NCBI RefSeq assembly: GCF_051195215.1
Contig: NZ_JBNAZM010000020.1
Coordinates: 16,002-80,001, forward strand
Source of the DNA: Arhodomonas sp051195215
GTDB lineage: Bacteria > Pseudomonadota > Gammaproteobacteria > Nitrococcales > Nitrococcaceae
Length of the DNA: 64,000 nucleotides
Direction: 5' to 3'
A program made the translations under genes and the position numbers. This document shows positions 1 to 9,400 of the stretch, piece by piece (position 1 is the stretch's first letter; each line of letters starts with the position of its first letter). The notes under the pieces were generated by a model, which was given only the letters and a program-made list of their open reading frames with translations, did no database searches and had not been told where the DNA came from.

Positions 1-836
1 GCGATCTCCGGATCCACGTCCACGTATCCCAGGGTCGGGCTGAACGCCACACGCCAGCCTTGAATGCCGCCCTCGATGGCTTCGAAGAAGTCGGTGGCAT
101 TGGGCGGCAGCGTCGTGTCGCGGGCGTCACGCTCGCAGAGCACGTCCATCAGCAGGGCGGTGTCCGCCACCGTCCAGGTCATCGGTCCCGGATGCGCCAG
201 CGCGCCGAACGCGCTGGTGGGCCAGAACGGCACCCGCCCCTGCGTGGGCTTGTGGCCCACCAGCCCGGAGAAGCTGGCGGGGATGCGAATGGACCCGCCG
301 GCGTCGGTCCCGAGTGCCAGTGGCCCCATGCCCAGTGGTACCGCTGCGGCGCTGCCGCCGCTGGAGCCGCCCGCCGTGCGTGTCGGGTCCCAGGGGTTGT
401 TGGTGGGGCCGCACAGGAGACTGTCGGTGACGCCCTTCCAGCCGAACTCCGGTGTCGTGGTCATGCCCAGTGGCACGAAGCCGTTGCGGCGCAGGCTGGC
501 GACGATGGGCGCGTCCTCGCTGCCGGGGGTATCCGGCACGACCCGGGAGCCCTTGCGGGTCGGCCAGCCGCGCACCAGGAACATGTCCTTGATGCCGGTG
601 GGAACGCCGTCGAGGACGCCCATGGGCTGGCCGCGGCGCCAGCGCTCCTCGGAACGCCGGGCCTCGGCGAGGGTGGTCTCCTCGTCGAGGTGGCACCAGG
701 CGTTGACGTGCTCATCCAGCCGCCGGATCTGGGAGAGAGCCGCCTGCGTCGTCTCCACTGGCGAGAGCTCGCCGTGCGCATATCCTTCCAGCATCTCGAC
801 GGCCGTCAGCCCGGCCAGCTCGGTGACACCGCTCAT
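1..836 (-). CDS. Amidase signature family enzyme (3' end cut by window edge)
   Basis: The frame is open from the ATG at 836 to the left edge, giving the N-terminal 278 residues of a roughly 450-500 residue amidase; the C-terminal part lies outside. The amidase signature is intact: the catalytic lysine in GVPTGIKDMF, the glycine/serine-rich TAGGSSGGSAAA, and the GTDAGGSIRIPA segment that carries the cis-Ser and nucleophile Ser. These hydrolyse carboxamides; substrate cannot be told, and GatA is unlikely because no gatB/gatC neighbours are visible. The start is supported by a GGGAGAGGAG ribosome site just upstream. It is divergent from the aminotransferase at 1092. Because the frame has no stop inside the window, only shorter shadow ORFs are obvious here. 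Confidence 0.85.
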   Translation of the reverse strand, partial: MSGVTELAGLTAVEMLEGYAHGELSPVETTQAALSQIRRLDEHVNAWCHLDEETTLAEARRSEERWRRGQPMGVLDGVPTGIKDMFLVRGWPTRKGSRVVPDTPGSEDAPIVASLRRNGFVPLGMTTTPEFGWKGVTDSLLCGPTNNPWDPTRTAGGSSGGSAAAVPLGMGPLALGTDAGGSIRIPASFSGLVGHKPTQGRVPFWPTSAFGALAHPGPMTWTVADTALLMDVLCERDARDTTLPPNATDFFEAIEGGIQGWRVAFSPTLGYVDVDPEI

Positions 837-1024
837 GAGCTCCTCTCCCTAGTTCCCGGTTGTTATCGCACCCCGGACGGCCGGGGCGCTGGAAAGGCGG
901 CGGCCGCCGGTGGGACGCCGCGAGCGCTGGTCGCGGCGAACGCTTTGGCGGCACTCGTTCAGCGGACGTTACCCACCCCCCGCGAAGCGCGTCAATATGC
1001 GGTTTTCGGGCGTGCAATCAGCTA

Positions 1025-1053
1025 TTGACCCCCCGTGTGGCGGGGACTAACGT
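1025..1053 (+). promoter_or_regulatory. Candidate sigma70 promoter for the aminotransferase gene
   Basis: TTGACC (five of six consensus bases) at 1025-1030, a 17-nt spacer, then TAACGT at 1048-1053 (only three of six). It lies 39 bp before the aminotransferase ATG in the 255-bp divergent spacer. The weak -10 keeps this tentative. Confidence 0.35.
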
Positions 1054-1091
1054 CGACCTGACAATCCACGCCATTGAAGAGGGGCACGGCG

Positions 1092-2303
1092 ATGGTCAAC
1101 CCGGTGGAGATGGACCAGTACGAGCACACTGCAGCACCGATGTTCAGCCCGTCGCTGCAGGCCATCCCTATGCCCGGCATTCGCCGTATGATCAATATGG
1201 CTGCCGGGATGGAGGATGTCATCCACCTGTCCATCGGGCAGCCCGACTTCCCGACGCCCTCACACATCGTCGAGGCGTACGTCGATGCCCTGCGTGCCGG
1301 GCAGACGGGCTATACGCTGGATGCCGGCCTGCCGGAGCTGCTCACCGCGCTGCGGGATTACTACAGCGCCCGCTACGGTCGCGAGCTCTCCGAGGACAAC
1401 TTCCTCGTGACCACCGGGGCCACCGAGGCCATGTACCTGGCGCTCACGGCGACGGCCGCGCCGGGGCGGCAGTTCATCGTCACCGACCCGACGTTCGTGC
1501 TCTACGCGCCGCTCATCCGCATGAACGGCGGCGAGGTGAAGATCATCCCCACGCGCGCGGAGCAGGGGCACCAGATCGATCCCCAGGAAGTCATCGATGC
1601 CATCGGCATGCGTACTTTCGCGATCGTGCTCAACTCGCCGAACAACCCTACCGGTGCGGTCTATCCCCGCGAGACGGTGGAGGCCATCGTGCAGGAGGCG
1701 GCGTACCGGGGCGTGTACGTGTTCGCGGACGAAGTCTACGACCACCTCATGCTCGACGAGATGGAATTCCCCAGCGTGATCTCCTGCACCACGGATCTCG
1801 ATCACGTGATGTCCATCTCCAGCTTCTCGAAGACCTACAGCATGGCGGGTCTGCGTATCGGCTGGCTGATCTCCAGCCAGGGCGCGATCAAGAAGCTGCG
1901 CCGCTATCACATGTTCACCACCACGGTGGCGAATACGCCGGGGCAGTGGGCGGGTGTCGCCGCGCTGCGCGGTGACCGCACTTGCGTGGACGACATGGTC
2001 GCCGAGTATCGGCGGCGCCGTGACCGCGTCGTGCAGCTCGTCGGCGAGACACCGTACCTCAACGGCTACGTGCCCCAGGGCGGGTTCTTCATATTCCCGT
2101 CGCTGCCGCCGCACACGGACGCCACCCAGCTGGCGTTGCGGATGCTCGAGGAGATCGGGGTCTGCGTGATTCCCGGCGATGCGTTCGGCGACACGACCAC
2201 CAATGCCATCCGGATCAGCTACTCGAATTCCTTGGATCAGATCGAGCAGGCGTTCGAGCGCATGATCCCCTGGCTGGCCGAACAGAAGCTCGGCCCCCGC
2301 TGA
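1092..2303 (+). CDS. Pyridoxal-phosphate aminotransferase, class I/II
   Basis: A 403-residue fold-type I aminotransferase (aspartate aminotransferase superfamily). Visible features in order: the N-terminal substrate segment LSIGQPDFPTP, the cofactor-binding TTGATEAMYLAL, the SPNNPTGAVYP motif, the DEVYDHL aspartate that contacts the pyridine nitrogen, and the Schiff-base lysine K247 in SSFSKTYSMAGLRIGW. Substrate is not determined; it could act on aspartate, aromatic or branched-chain amino acids. The ATG at 1092 is preferred over an in-frame TTG at 1074 because GAAGAGGGG sits 7-8 nt before it. It is monocistronic and divergent from the amidase; the 3' end faces a GC-rich hairpin. Confidence 0.9.
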   Translation: MVNPVEMDQYEHTAAPMFSPSLQAIPMPGIRRMINMAAGMEDVIHLSIGQPDFPTPSHIVEAYVDALRAGQTGYTLDAGLPELLTALRDYYSARYGRELSEDNFLVTTGATEAMYLALTATAAPGRQFIVTDPTFVLYAPLIRMNGGEVKIIPTRAEQGHQIDPQEVIDAIGMRTFAIVLNSPNNPTGAVYPRETVEAIVQEAAYRGVYVFADEVYDHLMLDEMEFPSVISCTTDLDHVMSISSFSKTYSMAGLRIGWLISSQGAIKKLRRYHMFTTTVANTPGQWAGVAALRGDRTCVDDMVAEYRRRRDRVVQLVGETPYLNGYVPQGGFFIFPSLPPHTDATQLALRMLEEIGVCVIPGDAFGDTTTNAIRISYSNSLDQIEQAFERMIPWLAEQKLGPR

Positions 2304-2327
2304 AGCCCGGGCGAACGCCGGGGCGGT

Positions 2328-2354
2328 GGCGCCCCGGGGCCCGTCCGGGGCGCC
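2328..2354. terminator. GC-rich hairpin between convergent genes
   Basis: A perfect 10-bp stem (GGCGCCCCGG / CCGGGGCGCC) with a 7-nt loop lies between the aminotransferase stop and the phasin-like stop. There is no U tract, so it is a terminator-like or mRNA-end-stabilising hairpin that could serve both strands. Confidence 0.5.
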
Positions 2355-2362
2355 CGGGGGCG

Positions 2363-2731
2363 TCACTGAGTGTGTTGCGCGCCCATGCTCTCTTCGGCCG
2401 TGCGCAGCGCCTCGGCGCTCTCGCGGCCTACCTGTTCCATTTCCGTGGCGAAACTGCGATTGAGATCACCGAGGGTGCGAAGCTCGTCGGTTACGGCTTC
2501 CCCGATCTCGCGGACGAAACGTTGCTGGCGCTCGGCGAATTCCGTCAGTGACGGACCGTCGTGGACGGACAGCATGGCGCGACACTGATCCAGGTACAGA
2601 TCCGCGCAGCGCCGGGTGGTATCCATCTGCAGGTGCGCCAGGCGTTCCATCTGGCTGAGCATGGCCATTGCGGCGTGCCGGTTGGGCTCGAAGAGCCGGC
2701 TGATCTCCTCGGTATCGGGTGACGTGGGCAT
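2363..2731 (-). CDS. Phasin-like protein
   Basis: A 122-residue, fully helical, Ala/Glu/Arg-rich protein resembling the phasin family (Phasin_2-type), which coats polyhydroxyalkanoate granules. It has two long amphipathic stretches with no membrane segment and no cysteine-rich motif except two scattered Cys. The frame extends upstream to 2899, but the ATG at 2731 is preceded by GGGAGGA at 5-nt spacing, and the upstream extension is Pro/Gly/Arg-rich and unlike the family. No phaC, phaA or phaB lies nearby, so a role as a general granule or stress protein is possible. Confidence 0.65.
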   Translation of the reverse strand: MPTSPDTEEISRLFEPNRHAAMAMLSQMERLAHLQMDTTRRCADLYLDQCRAMLSVHDGPSLTEFAERQQRFVREIGEAVTDELRTLGDLNRSFATEMEQVGRESAEALRTAEESMGAQHTQ

Positions 2732-2986
2732 CGGGGTCCTCCCAGGCGAACGTGTGGGCGAGTGGCCGGCTTTCCCGGGAGTCCCGAACCGGGGCGCCCC
2801 CGCTGTGCCCGAAAAAAAAGCGAACGGCCGCGCCGGCGTGGGGCGCAGCCATGGGACAGAATACGGGGGCGAGGTCTGGATTCCGGACTCCGCCGGCAAT
2901 TCATGTATAGAACATCATCCGCCCTTGATTAACCGCCGTTCGCCGGAAACCCCCCGGTGGCCGAACGACGGTGGTAGTGGCGTCGT

Positions 2987-4558
2987 TCACTCGCCGGACT
3001 GCTCGAGCCACTCCACGCGGTAGAGATCCAGGCGCCGGTCGCGCGTGTTGCGCACCGAGCCTTCCTCGCGCAATTGCATGAGCTGGTCCATGTCGAGATC
3101 GGTGATCAGCGTCATTTCGGTGTTGGGCGTGGATTCGGCGACGATGCCGTCGTGGGGGAAGGCGAAGTCAGCCGGTGAGAACACCGCAGTCTGCGAGTAC
3201 TGGATCTCGATGTTTTCGACTTTCGGCAGATTGCCGACACTGCCGGTGATGGCGACATAGCACTCGTTCTCGATCGCCCGTGCCTGGGCGCACCGGCGCA
3301 CCCGGAGATAGGCGTTCTTGGTGTCGGTCCAGAAAGGCACGAAAAGGATCTGCATGCCCTGGTCAGCGAGCAACCGGCCCAGCTCCGGGAACTCCACGTC
3401 GTAGCACACGAGAATGCCGATGCGCCCGGCGTCGGTGTCGAAGATGCGCAGCGAGTCGCCGCCCTGGACGCCCCAGTAGAAGCGCTCGTCCGGGGTGATG
3501 TGGAGCTTGAACTGGCTGTCCGTGGTGCCGTCGCGACGGCAGATGTAGGCGACGTTGTAGAGCACCGTGCCGTCATAGACGGGCATGGACCCGGGAATGA
3601 TGTTGATGTTGTAGGTCACCGCCAGGCGCGACATCGCCTCGACGATCTCCTCGGTGTACTGCGCCAGCCGCCGCATCGCCTCAGCCGGGTCGTCCTGGTT
3701 GAACTGCGCGAGCAGTGGTGCGTTGAAGAACTCCGGAAAGAGGATGAAGTCGCTGTTGTAGCCGGCCATGGCGTCGACGAAGAACTCGACGTTGGTCATC
3801 AGGTCGTCGAAGGTCTTCACGCGCCGCATCTGCCACTGCACGGTGCCCACCCGCACGGAGGTCTTGCGGCCGCCCACCAGCGGGCTGCGATCGGCTTCGT
3901 AGAAGATGTTGTCCCACTGCACGAGGGTGGCGTATGCCTTCGAGGCGGCATCCTCGGGCATGTAGCCGGTGATGACGCGGCGCACATGGAAATCGTTGGC
4001 GAGCTGGAAGGAGAGGATCGGGTCGTGGATCTCGCGGCGCTTGACCAGCTCGATGTATTCCACGGGGCTGAGCTCGTCAGCATGTTCCTTGTAGCCGGGA
4101 ATGCGCCCGCCGGCGATGATCGCCCGCAGGTTGAGGCTGCGGCACAGCTCCTTGCGGGCATCGTAGAGACGTCGTCCCAGGCGCATCGCCCGGTAATCCG
4201 GGTCCACGAACACATCGACGCCGTAGAGTACGTCGCCGTTGGGGTCGTGGTTGGTGAGAAAGCCGTTGCCGGTGATTTCCTCGTAGGTATGCTTGTCGCC
4301 GAATCGGTCGTAATCGACGATCATGGAGATCACCGCGGCGGCGACGCGGCCGTTGTCCTCGATGCAGATCTGGCCCTCGGGGAAGCGGTTGATCTGCGCG
4401 GCGAATTGCTTGCGCGTCCAGGCACCGCCGAGATTCGCGTACACCCGGTCCATGATGTGTTTGACGTCCGGGTAGTCGGAGAGCCGCAGGTTGCGCAGCC
4501 GCAGCCGGTGCTCGTCGGTGTCGACGCGTTCCGGGCTCTCGTCTTCGCTCGCGTGCAT
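2987..4558 (-). CDS. GNAT acetyltransferase-nitrilase fusion protein
   Basis: 523 residues in two domains. Residues about 20-220 form a GNAT-type N-acetyltransferase-like domain (VYGVDVFV... GRRLYDARKEL). Residues about 234-515 form a carbon-nitrogen hydrolase domain with the full catalytic triad: E276 in FPEFFNAP, K351 in FKLHITPDE, C385 in LVCYDVEFPE. This domain order is a known 'Nit with N-terminal GNAT' branch of the nitrilase superfamily; its physiological substrate is not established. An amidase or acyl-transfer role on an acylated small molecule is inference. It is divergent from tamA, with a 124-bp spacer. Confidence 0.85.
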   Translation of the reverse strand: MHASEDESPERVDTDEHRLRLRNLRLSDYPDVKHIMDRVYANLGGAWTRKQFAAQINRFPEGQICIEDNGRVAAAVISMIVDYDRFGDKHTYEEITGNGFLTNHDPNGDVLYGVDVFVDPDYRAMRLGRRLYDARKELCRSLNLRAIIAGGRIPGYKEHADELSPVEYIELVKRREIHDPILSFQLANDFHVRRVITGYMPEDAASKAYATLVQWDNIFYEADRSPLVGGRKTSVRVGTVQWQMRRVKTFDDLMTNVEFFVDAMAGYNSDFILFPEFFNAPLLAQFNQDDPAEAMRRLAQYTEEIVEAMSRLAVTYNINIIPGSMPVYDGTVLYNVAYICRRDGTTDSQFKLHITPDERFYWGVQGGDSLRIFDTDAGRIGILVCYDVEFPELGRLLADQGMQILFVPFWTDTKNAYLRVRRCAQARAIENECYVAITGSVGNLPKVENIEIQYSQTAVFSPADFAFPHDGIVAESTPNTEMTLITDLDMDQLMQLREEGSVRNTRDRRLDLYRVEWLEQSGE

Positions 4559-4682
4559 AGGAACGTACGTACCTTACGGTGGTCGGAACTCCGAGAATAG
4601 CATGGAGACCGTTCCGTCCGGCGCGGGTGCGTTGTAGTGCCGCAATCGGTCAAAGAACAACGAATCGGCCATACTGTTGAGC

Positions 4683-6413
4683 ATGGATTGGCGAACTTGG
4701 TGGCTCGCGGTGCTGGTGGGCCTCGCGGTCTGTCACGACGTCTGGGGCGCAGGGTTGACGGTCAGCGTGGAGGGCCCGTCCGGGCGCGCGCTGGATAACG
4801 TGCGCGCGTATCTGGCCGAACCGCCGGAGGTGGGCAGCGAACGCGAGGCACGGGCGTATGCCCGTCGAGCCGTGGAGGTGGCGCGCCGGGCGTTGCAGGC
4901 GGTGGGCTACTACGACGCGACCGTCGATACACGGGTCGAGGCCGTCGACGACGGCTGGCGGCTGGTCGCGACGGTGGCGCCCGGCGAGCCCGTGCGCCTG
5001 CGCAATGTCGGCGTACGCCTGCAGGGTGCCGGGCGCGACGATCGGGTCTTTCAACGGGTGGTCGACGGCCTGCCACTAACCAGTGGCGAGGTGCTCGACC
5101 ACGGCGCCTACGAGACGGCGAAGAGCCGGCTCCGCAGTACCGCCCTCAATCGCGGCTATTTCGATGCAGCCTTCGAGCGCAGCCGCATCGCCGTGAACAC
5201 GGCCGAACGCTGGGCGGACGTGACGCTGGTGTTCGCCACCGGGCCCCGTTATCGCCTCGGCCGGGTGGATTTCCGCGGCGAGGTGCCTTTCGACGATGAT
5301 CTGCTGCAGCGGCTCGTGCCCTACGAGGAGGGCACCGCTTACCGCACGGACCATATCGCCGATCTCAACCGCAACCTCATCGACAGCGGCTATTTCGGTG
5401 ATGTCGAAGTGATGACCGAGCGCGACAAGGCGCTGCCCGGTGAGGCGGTGCCGGTGCGCGTGAAGGTGAGCGCCCGCGATCCCAATACCGTGGGCTTCGG
5501 CGCCGGTTTCTCCACGGACGAGGGCGCGCGTGTGCGGGTGAACTGGGAGCGTCACTGGGTCAACGCAGCGGGCCATACTGCGGGTGCGGACCTGCGTATC
5601 TCCCAGGTGCGCCAGAACGTCACCGGCGAGTACGTCATTCCGCTGCGCGATCCCCTCGACGATCGCCTGCAGTTCCAGACCGGATTGCAGAACGAGGATT
5701 TCGAGGACACCCGAAGCACGCGCTATACGCTCGCGGTGCGACGTCAGCAGCATTTCGATTCCGGCTGGGAGCGCGTGCAGTCGTTGCGGCTGCTCTACGA
5801 GGACTTCACCCAAGGCGCTCAGGAGAACGAGACGCTGTTGCTGATGCCGGGCATCAGCTTCTCGCGCACACGCTCCCGCGGCGGTGTCGATCCCTACTGG
5901 GGGGATCGACAGAGCTTTTCCCTGGAAGTGGCCGAAGAGCACCTGCTCTCCGACATCAACATGGCGAGGCTGCTGGTGGGGACCAAATTGCTGCGTACGT
6001 ATCTCGACCGTCACCAGGTCTCGTTGCGGATGGATGCCGGCGCCATTGCCACCAACGACTTCGAGGCGGTGCCGTCGTCCCTGCGCTTCTTTGCCGGCGG
6101 TGACAGCAGCGTGCGCGGTTTCGGCTACCAGACCCTGGCGCCCGAGGACGACGACGGTGATCTGATCGGCGGCCGCTATCTGCTCACCGGCAGTGCCGAA
6201 TACGGTTACCGTTTCGCGCCGAGCTGGCGGGCGGCGGCGTTCATCGACGCCGGCAACGCCTTCGACGACGTTGACACCGACATGAAAGTGGGCACCGGTG
6301 TCGGCATTCGCTGGATTTCGCCCGTGGGGCCCGTGCGCGTGGATTTCGCCTGGGGCGTGAGCGAACCCGATCCGCCGTTTCGCCTGCACATCTCTCTGGG
6401 ACCACCGCTTTGA
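4683..6413 (+). CDS. tamA: TamA, outer-membrane Omp85-family assembly factor
   Basis: 576 residues: a hydrophobic signal peptide (about residues 1-22), three POTRA-like repeats (roughly 25-265), and a C-terminal 16-strand beta-barrel of the BamA/TamA family with the diagnostic lid-lock motif SSVRGFGY and a terminal barrel strand. TamA works with TamB, spanning the periplasm, in outer-membrane protein insertion and lipid transport. Length matches the family (about 570-580). The ATG at 4683 is chosen over a TTG at 4677; neither has a strong ribosome site. The next gene, tamB, overlaps its stop codon, as expected for an operon. Confidence 0.93.
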   Translation: MDWRTWWLAVLVGLAVCHDVWGAGLTVSVEGPSGRALDNVRAYLAEPPEVGSEREARAYARRAVEVARRALQAVGYYDATVDTRVEAVDDGWRLVATVAPGEPVRLRNVGVRLQGAGRDDRVFQRVVDGLPLTSGEVLDHGAYETAKSRLRSTALNRGYFDAAFERSRIAVNTAERWADVTLVFATGPRYRLGRVDFRGEVPFDDDLLQRLVPYEEGTAYRTDHIADLNRNLIDSGYFGDVEVMTERDKALPGEAVPVRVKVSARDPNTVGFGAGFSTDEGARVRVNWERHWVNAAGHTAGADLRISQVRQNVTGEYVIPLRDPLDDRLQFQTGLQNEDFEDTRSTRYTLAVRRQQHFDSGWERVQSLRLLYEDFTQGAQENETLLLMPGISFSRTRSRGGVDPYWGDRQSFSLEVAEEHLLSDINMARLLVGTKLLRTYLDRHQVSLRMDAGAIATNDFEAVPSSLRFFAGGDSSVRGFGYQTLAPEDDDGDLIGGRYLLTGSAEYGYRFAPSWRAAAFIDAGNAFDDVDTDMKVGTGVGIRWISPVGPVRVDFAWGVSEPDPPFRLHISLGPPL

Positions 6414-9400
6414 TCCGACGCATCCTGTTCGCGGCGCTTTTGCTGGTCGCCGCGATTGCCGCCGTATTGGCCTGGCTGGTGACGACCACCGCCGGTGCGC
6501 GCCAGGGGGCGGCGCTGGCCGAACGCTTCGTCAGCGGCCTCGAGCTCAGTGTCGCCGACGGCAGCCTTTGGCAGGGCCTGACCGTCAGCACGGTACGTTA
6601 CCGGCAGCCGGGGGTGACGGTCGCCGTCGACGAGGCAACGCTGCGATGGCGCCCAATGTGCCTGCTCGATGGCGAGGTCTGCATTGACCGTCTCGCCACG
6701 CGCGGGCTGGATATTGGCGTGGATACCGCTGCCATGCCCGCCGCTGGCGAAGATGCCGCTGACAGCACGGGTACCACGGCGATTGCCGTGCCCCTGCGTA
6801 TCGCGGTGGCAAGCGTGGTCATGCGTGATAGCCGTGCCCGGATCGACGATCGCGAGATCGCCTTCGACCGTTTGCGTACCGGGCTGTCGCTGTGGGCTTC
6901 CGATCTGCGTCTTGCCCCCACCGAGCTGTCAGGGCTGCGCGTGCATCTGCCCGCACCAGCGGCGGACGCGCAGGGGGCGGGGCAGGAGCCCGCGGTCGCG
7001 TCGTCCGGCAGCGCATCGCTGCCTGCGGATTTCCGTCTCGCCCTTCCCGAGGTGTCGTTGCCTCTGGCGGTGCATGTCTCGCGGTTGCTGCTTACTGATG
7101 CGGCGCTTGTCCAGGGCGGGCAGCGCTGGCCGATAAGCCGGTTGCTGGTGCGCGGCGAGGCCGTGGGCGGGCGTGCCGAGGTGGAGACCTTCGATGTGCG
7201 AACGCCGCAGGGGCGGATCGAGGCCAACGGTGAAGTAGGCCTTGGGGGCGACTGGGCGTTGACGATGCACGCCCGGGTACGCAGTGATGCACCGCCCGGG
7301 CTGCCTGGCCCGCAGACGGTGGAACTGCAGGCCGACGGGTCTCTGGCTGACCTGTCCGTGACGATGGCGCTGTCCGGTGCCGTGAAGGCCGAGCTGGACG
7401 CCCACGCGCGCCTGTTCACGGCGGGCGTCCCGTGGCGTCTCGAGCTCGAGGGCTCGGAGCTGGCGTGGCCGCTCGCCGGAGCGCCCACGGTCCGTGTGCC
7501 GTCACTCTCGCTCGCGGCGGAGGGAGACGTGACGAGCTGGTCGGCGCAACTGGCGACCCGGGTCGAAGGGCCGTCCATTCCGGCGGGAGACTGGCGCGTT
7601 GACGCCCGAGGCGATCTGCGCAGCGCGGAGGTCGAGCGGCTAGCCGGTGACGTGCTGGGTGGCAACCTGAGTGCGGATGGGCGGGTTGCCTGGGCCGATG
7701 GTCTCGAGTGGCAGGCCACGGTCAACGCCGAAGGCCTTCAGCCCGGGCGCTATCGCGAGGACCTGGACGGCACGCTCGGCGGCCGGGTCGCGACCTCGGG
7801 GGCAATGACCGCCGAAGGTCTGCGGCTTTCCGTGGACGTTGACGGGATCGAGGGGACGCTGCGGGGGTACCCGGTGGCGCTCGAGGGCAGTGTGTCCCAG
7901 ACGCCGGCCGGCGTGTGGCGCTTCTCCGGGTTGCGTCTTCGCAGCGGTCCCGACGAGGTAACCGTCGACGGTGAGCTCGCCGACCAGTGGGACGCGCGGG
8001 CACGGCTCGATCTGCCCGAGCTGGCTGCGTTGTGGCCGGGGCTGGCTGGCTCCGTCTCGGGGACAGCGACGCTCACCGGACCGCCGGCCACGCCGACGGT
8101 GGATGCCGACATCGAGGGTGACGGTCTGGCGTACCAGGATGTGCGTGTCGATCGCCTTATGCTCGATGCCCGCGTGCGCGAGTTGCTGCGTGGCGCGAGC
8201 GAGGTGCGACTGCGCGCGGCGGGCCTGGCGCGTGGCGGTGAACCGCTGGGCGAGGTACGTCTCGGTTTCGATGGGACACTGGATGATCACGCCCTCTCGC
8301 TGGCCGTGAGCGGCGAGGCCCCGGTGACCGGGCAGCTTGGCCTGCGCGGCGCACTCACGGCGGCCACCGGCGCATGGTCGGGGCGCCTCACCGACGGCCG
8401 TCTGGTATTGCCCGATGGTGCCTGGCGGCTGGACGGTGCGCCGACGCTCGCGTGGCGCCCGTCCAGCCGCGATGTCCGGCTCGACAGCCATTGCTGGCGT
8501 CGTGACGGCGCGAGCCTTTGCCTGCCCGAGCCCCTGCGGGCCGGCCCGGGGGGCGCCAATGCGACGGCTGAGCTCAGTGGTTTTCCGGTGGCTGCGCTGA
8601 AGCCCTGGCTGCCGCCACAGGTCGCATGGAGCGCCGAGGTCGATGCCAGTGCCCGGGTACAGTGGTCGGGTGCCGGCTGGCCCCGGGCGCAGCTCGAAGC
8701 GCGTACGACGCCGGGTCGTATCCGCGCCCCGGTGCCCGAGGGCGGCGAGCCGGCGATGCTGGCCTATGAGACGTTGAGTCTGCGGGCGGACCTCACCGAT
8801 GACGGCGCGGACCTCGCGTTGAACTTCGCCTCCGAGGCGCTCGGCGCTGCCGATGTGGAGGCGCGGGTCGACCCGCGTGTCGCCGGCATGCCCGTGGCGG
8901 GCCAGGTGAGCGTGGACGGGGTCCGGCTCGGGCTGTTGCAGCCGTTTCTGCCACAGCTACGGCGTCTCGAGGGCACGCTGTCCGCGGACGGCGAGTTGTC
9001 GGGGGCGCTGCGAGCGCCGGCCTTCGACGGTGAAGTCCGGCTGCGTGACGGTGCGGTCGGTATCGCCAATCTGCCTATCCCCATAGAGGATATCGAGCTT
9101 ACCGCCACCGTCCAGGGCAACGCTGCCGACATCGACGGCGGGCTGCGAAGCGGCGAGGGCACCGCGCGCATTGGCGGCTCGGTCGCCTGGGCGGATGGCG
9201 TGAGTGCGAGCGTCGCACTGGTGGGCGACGGCCTCGAGGTCGCCTATCCGCCGATGGTGCGCATGGCGCTGAGCCCGGCCATGACCATCAACTATGACGG
9301 CGAGTCCCTCAGCGTCAACGGCCGTCTGTCCGTACCCACCGGCCGTATCACGCTGCGCGAGCTTCCGGCCCAGGCGGTTTCCGTCTCCAAGGACGTGGTG

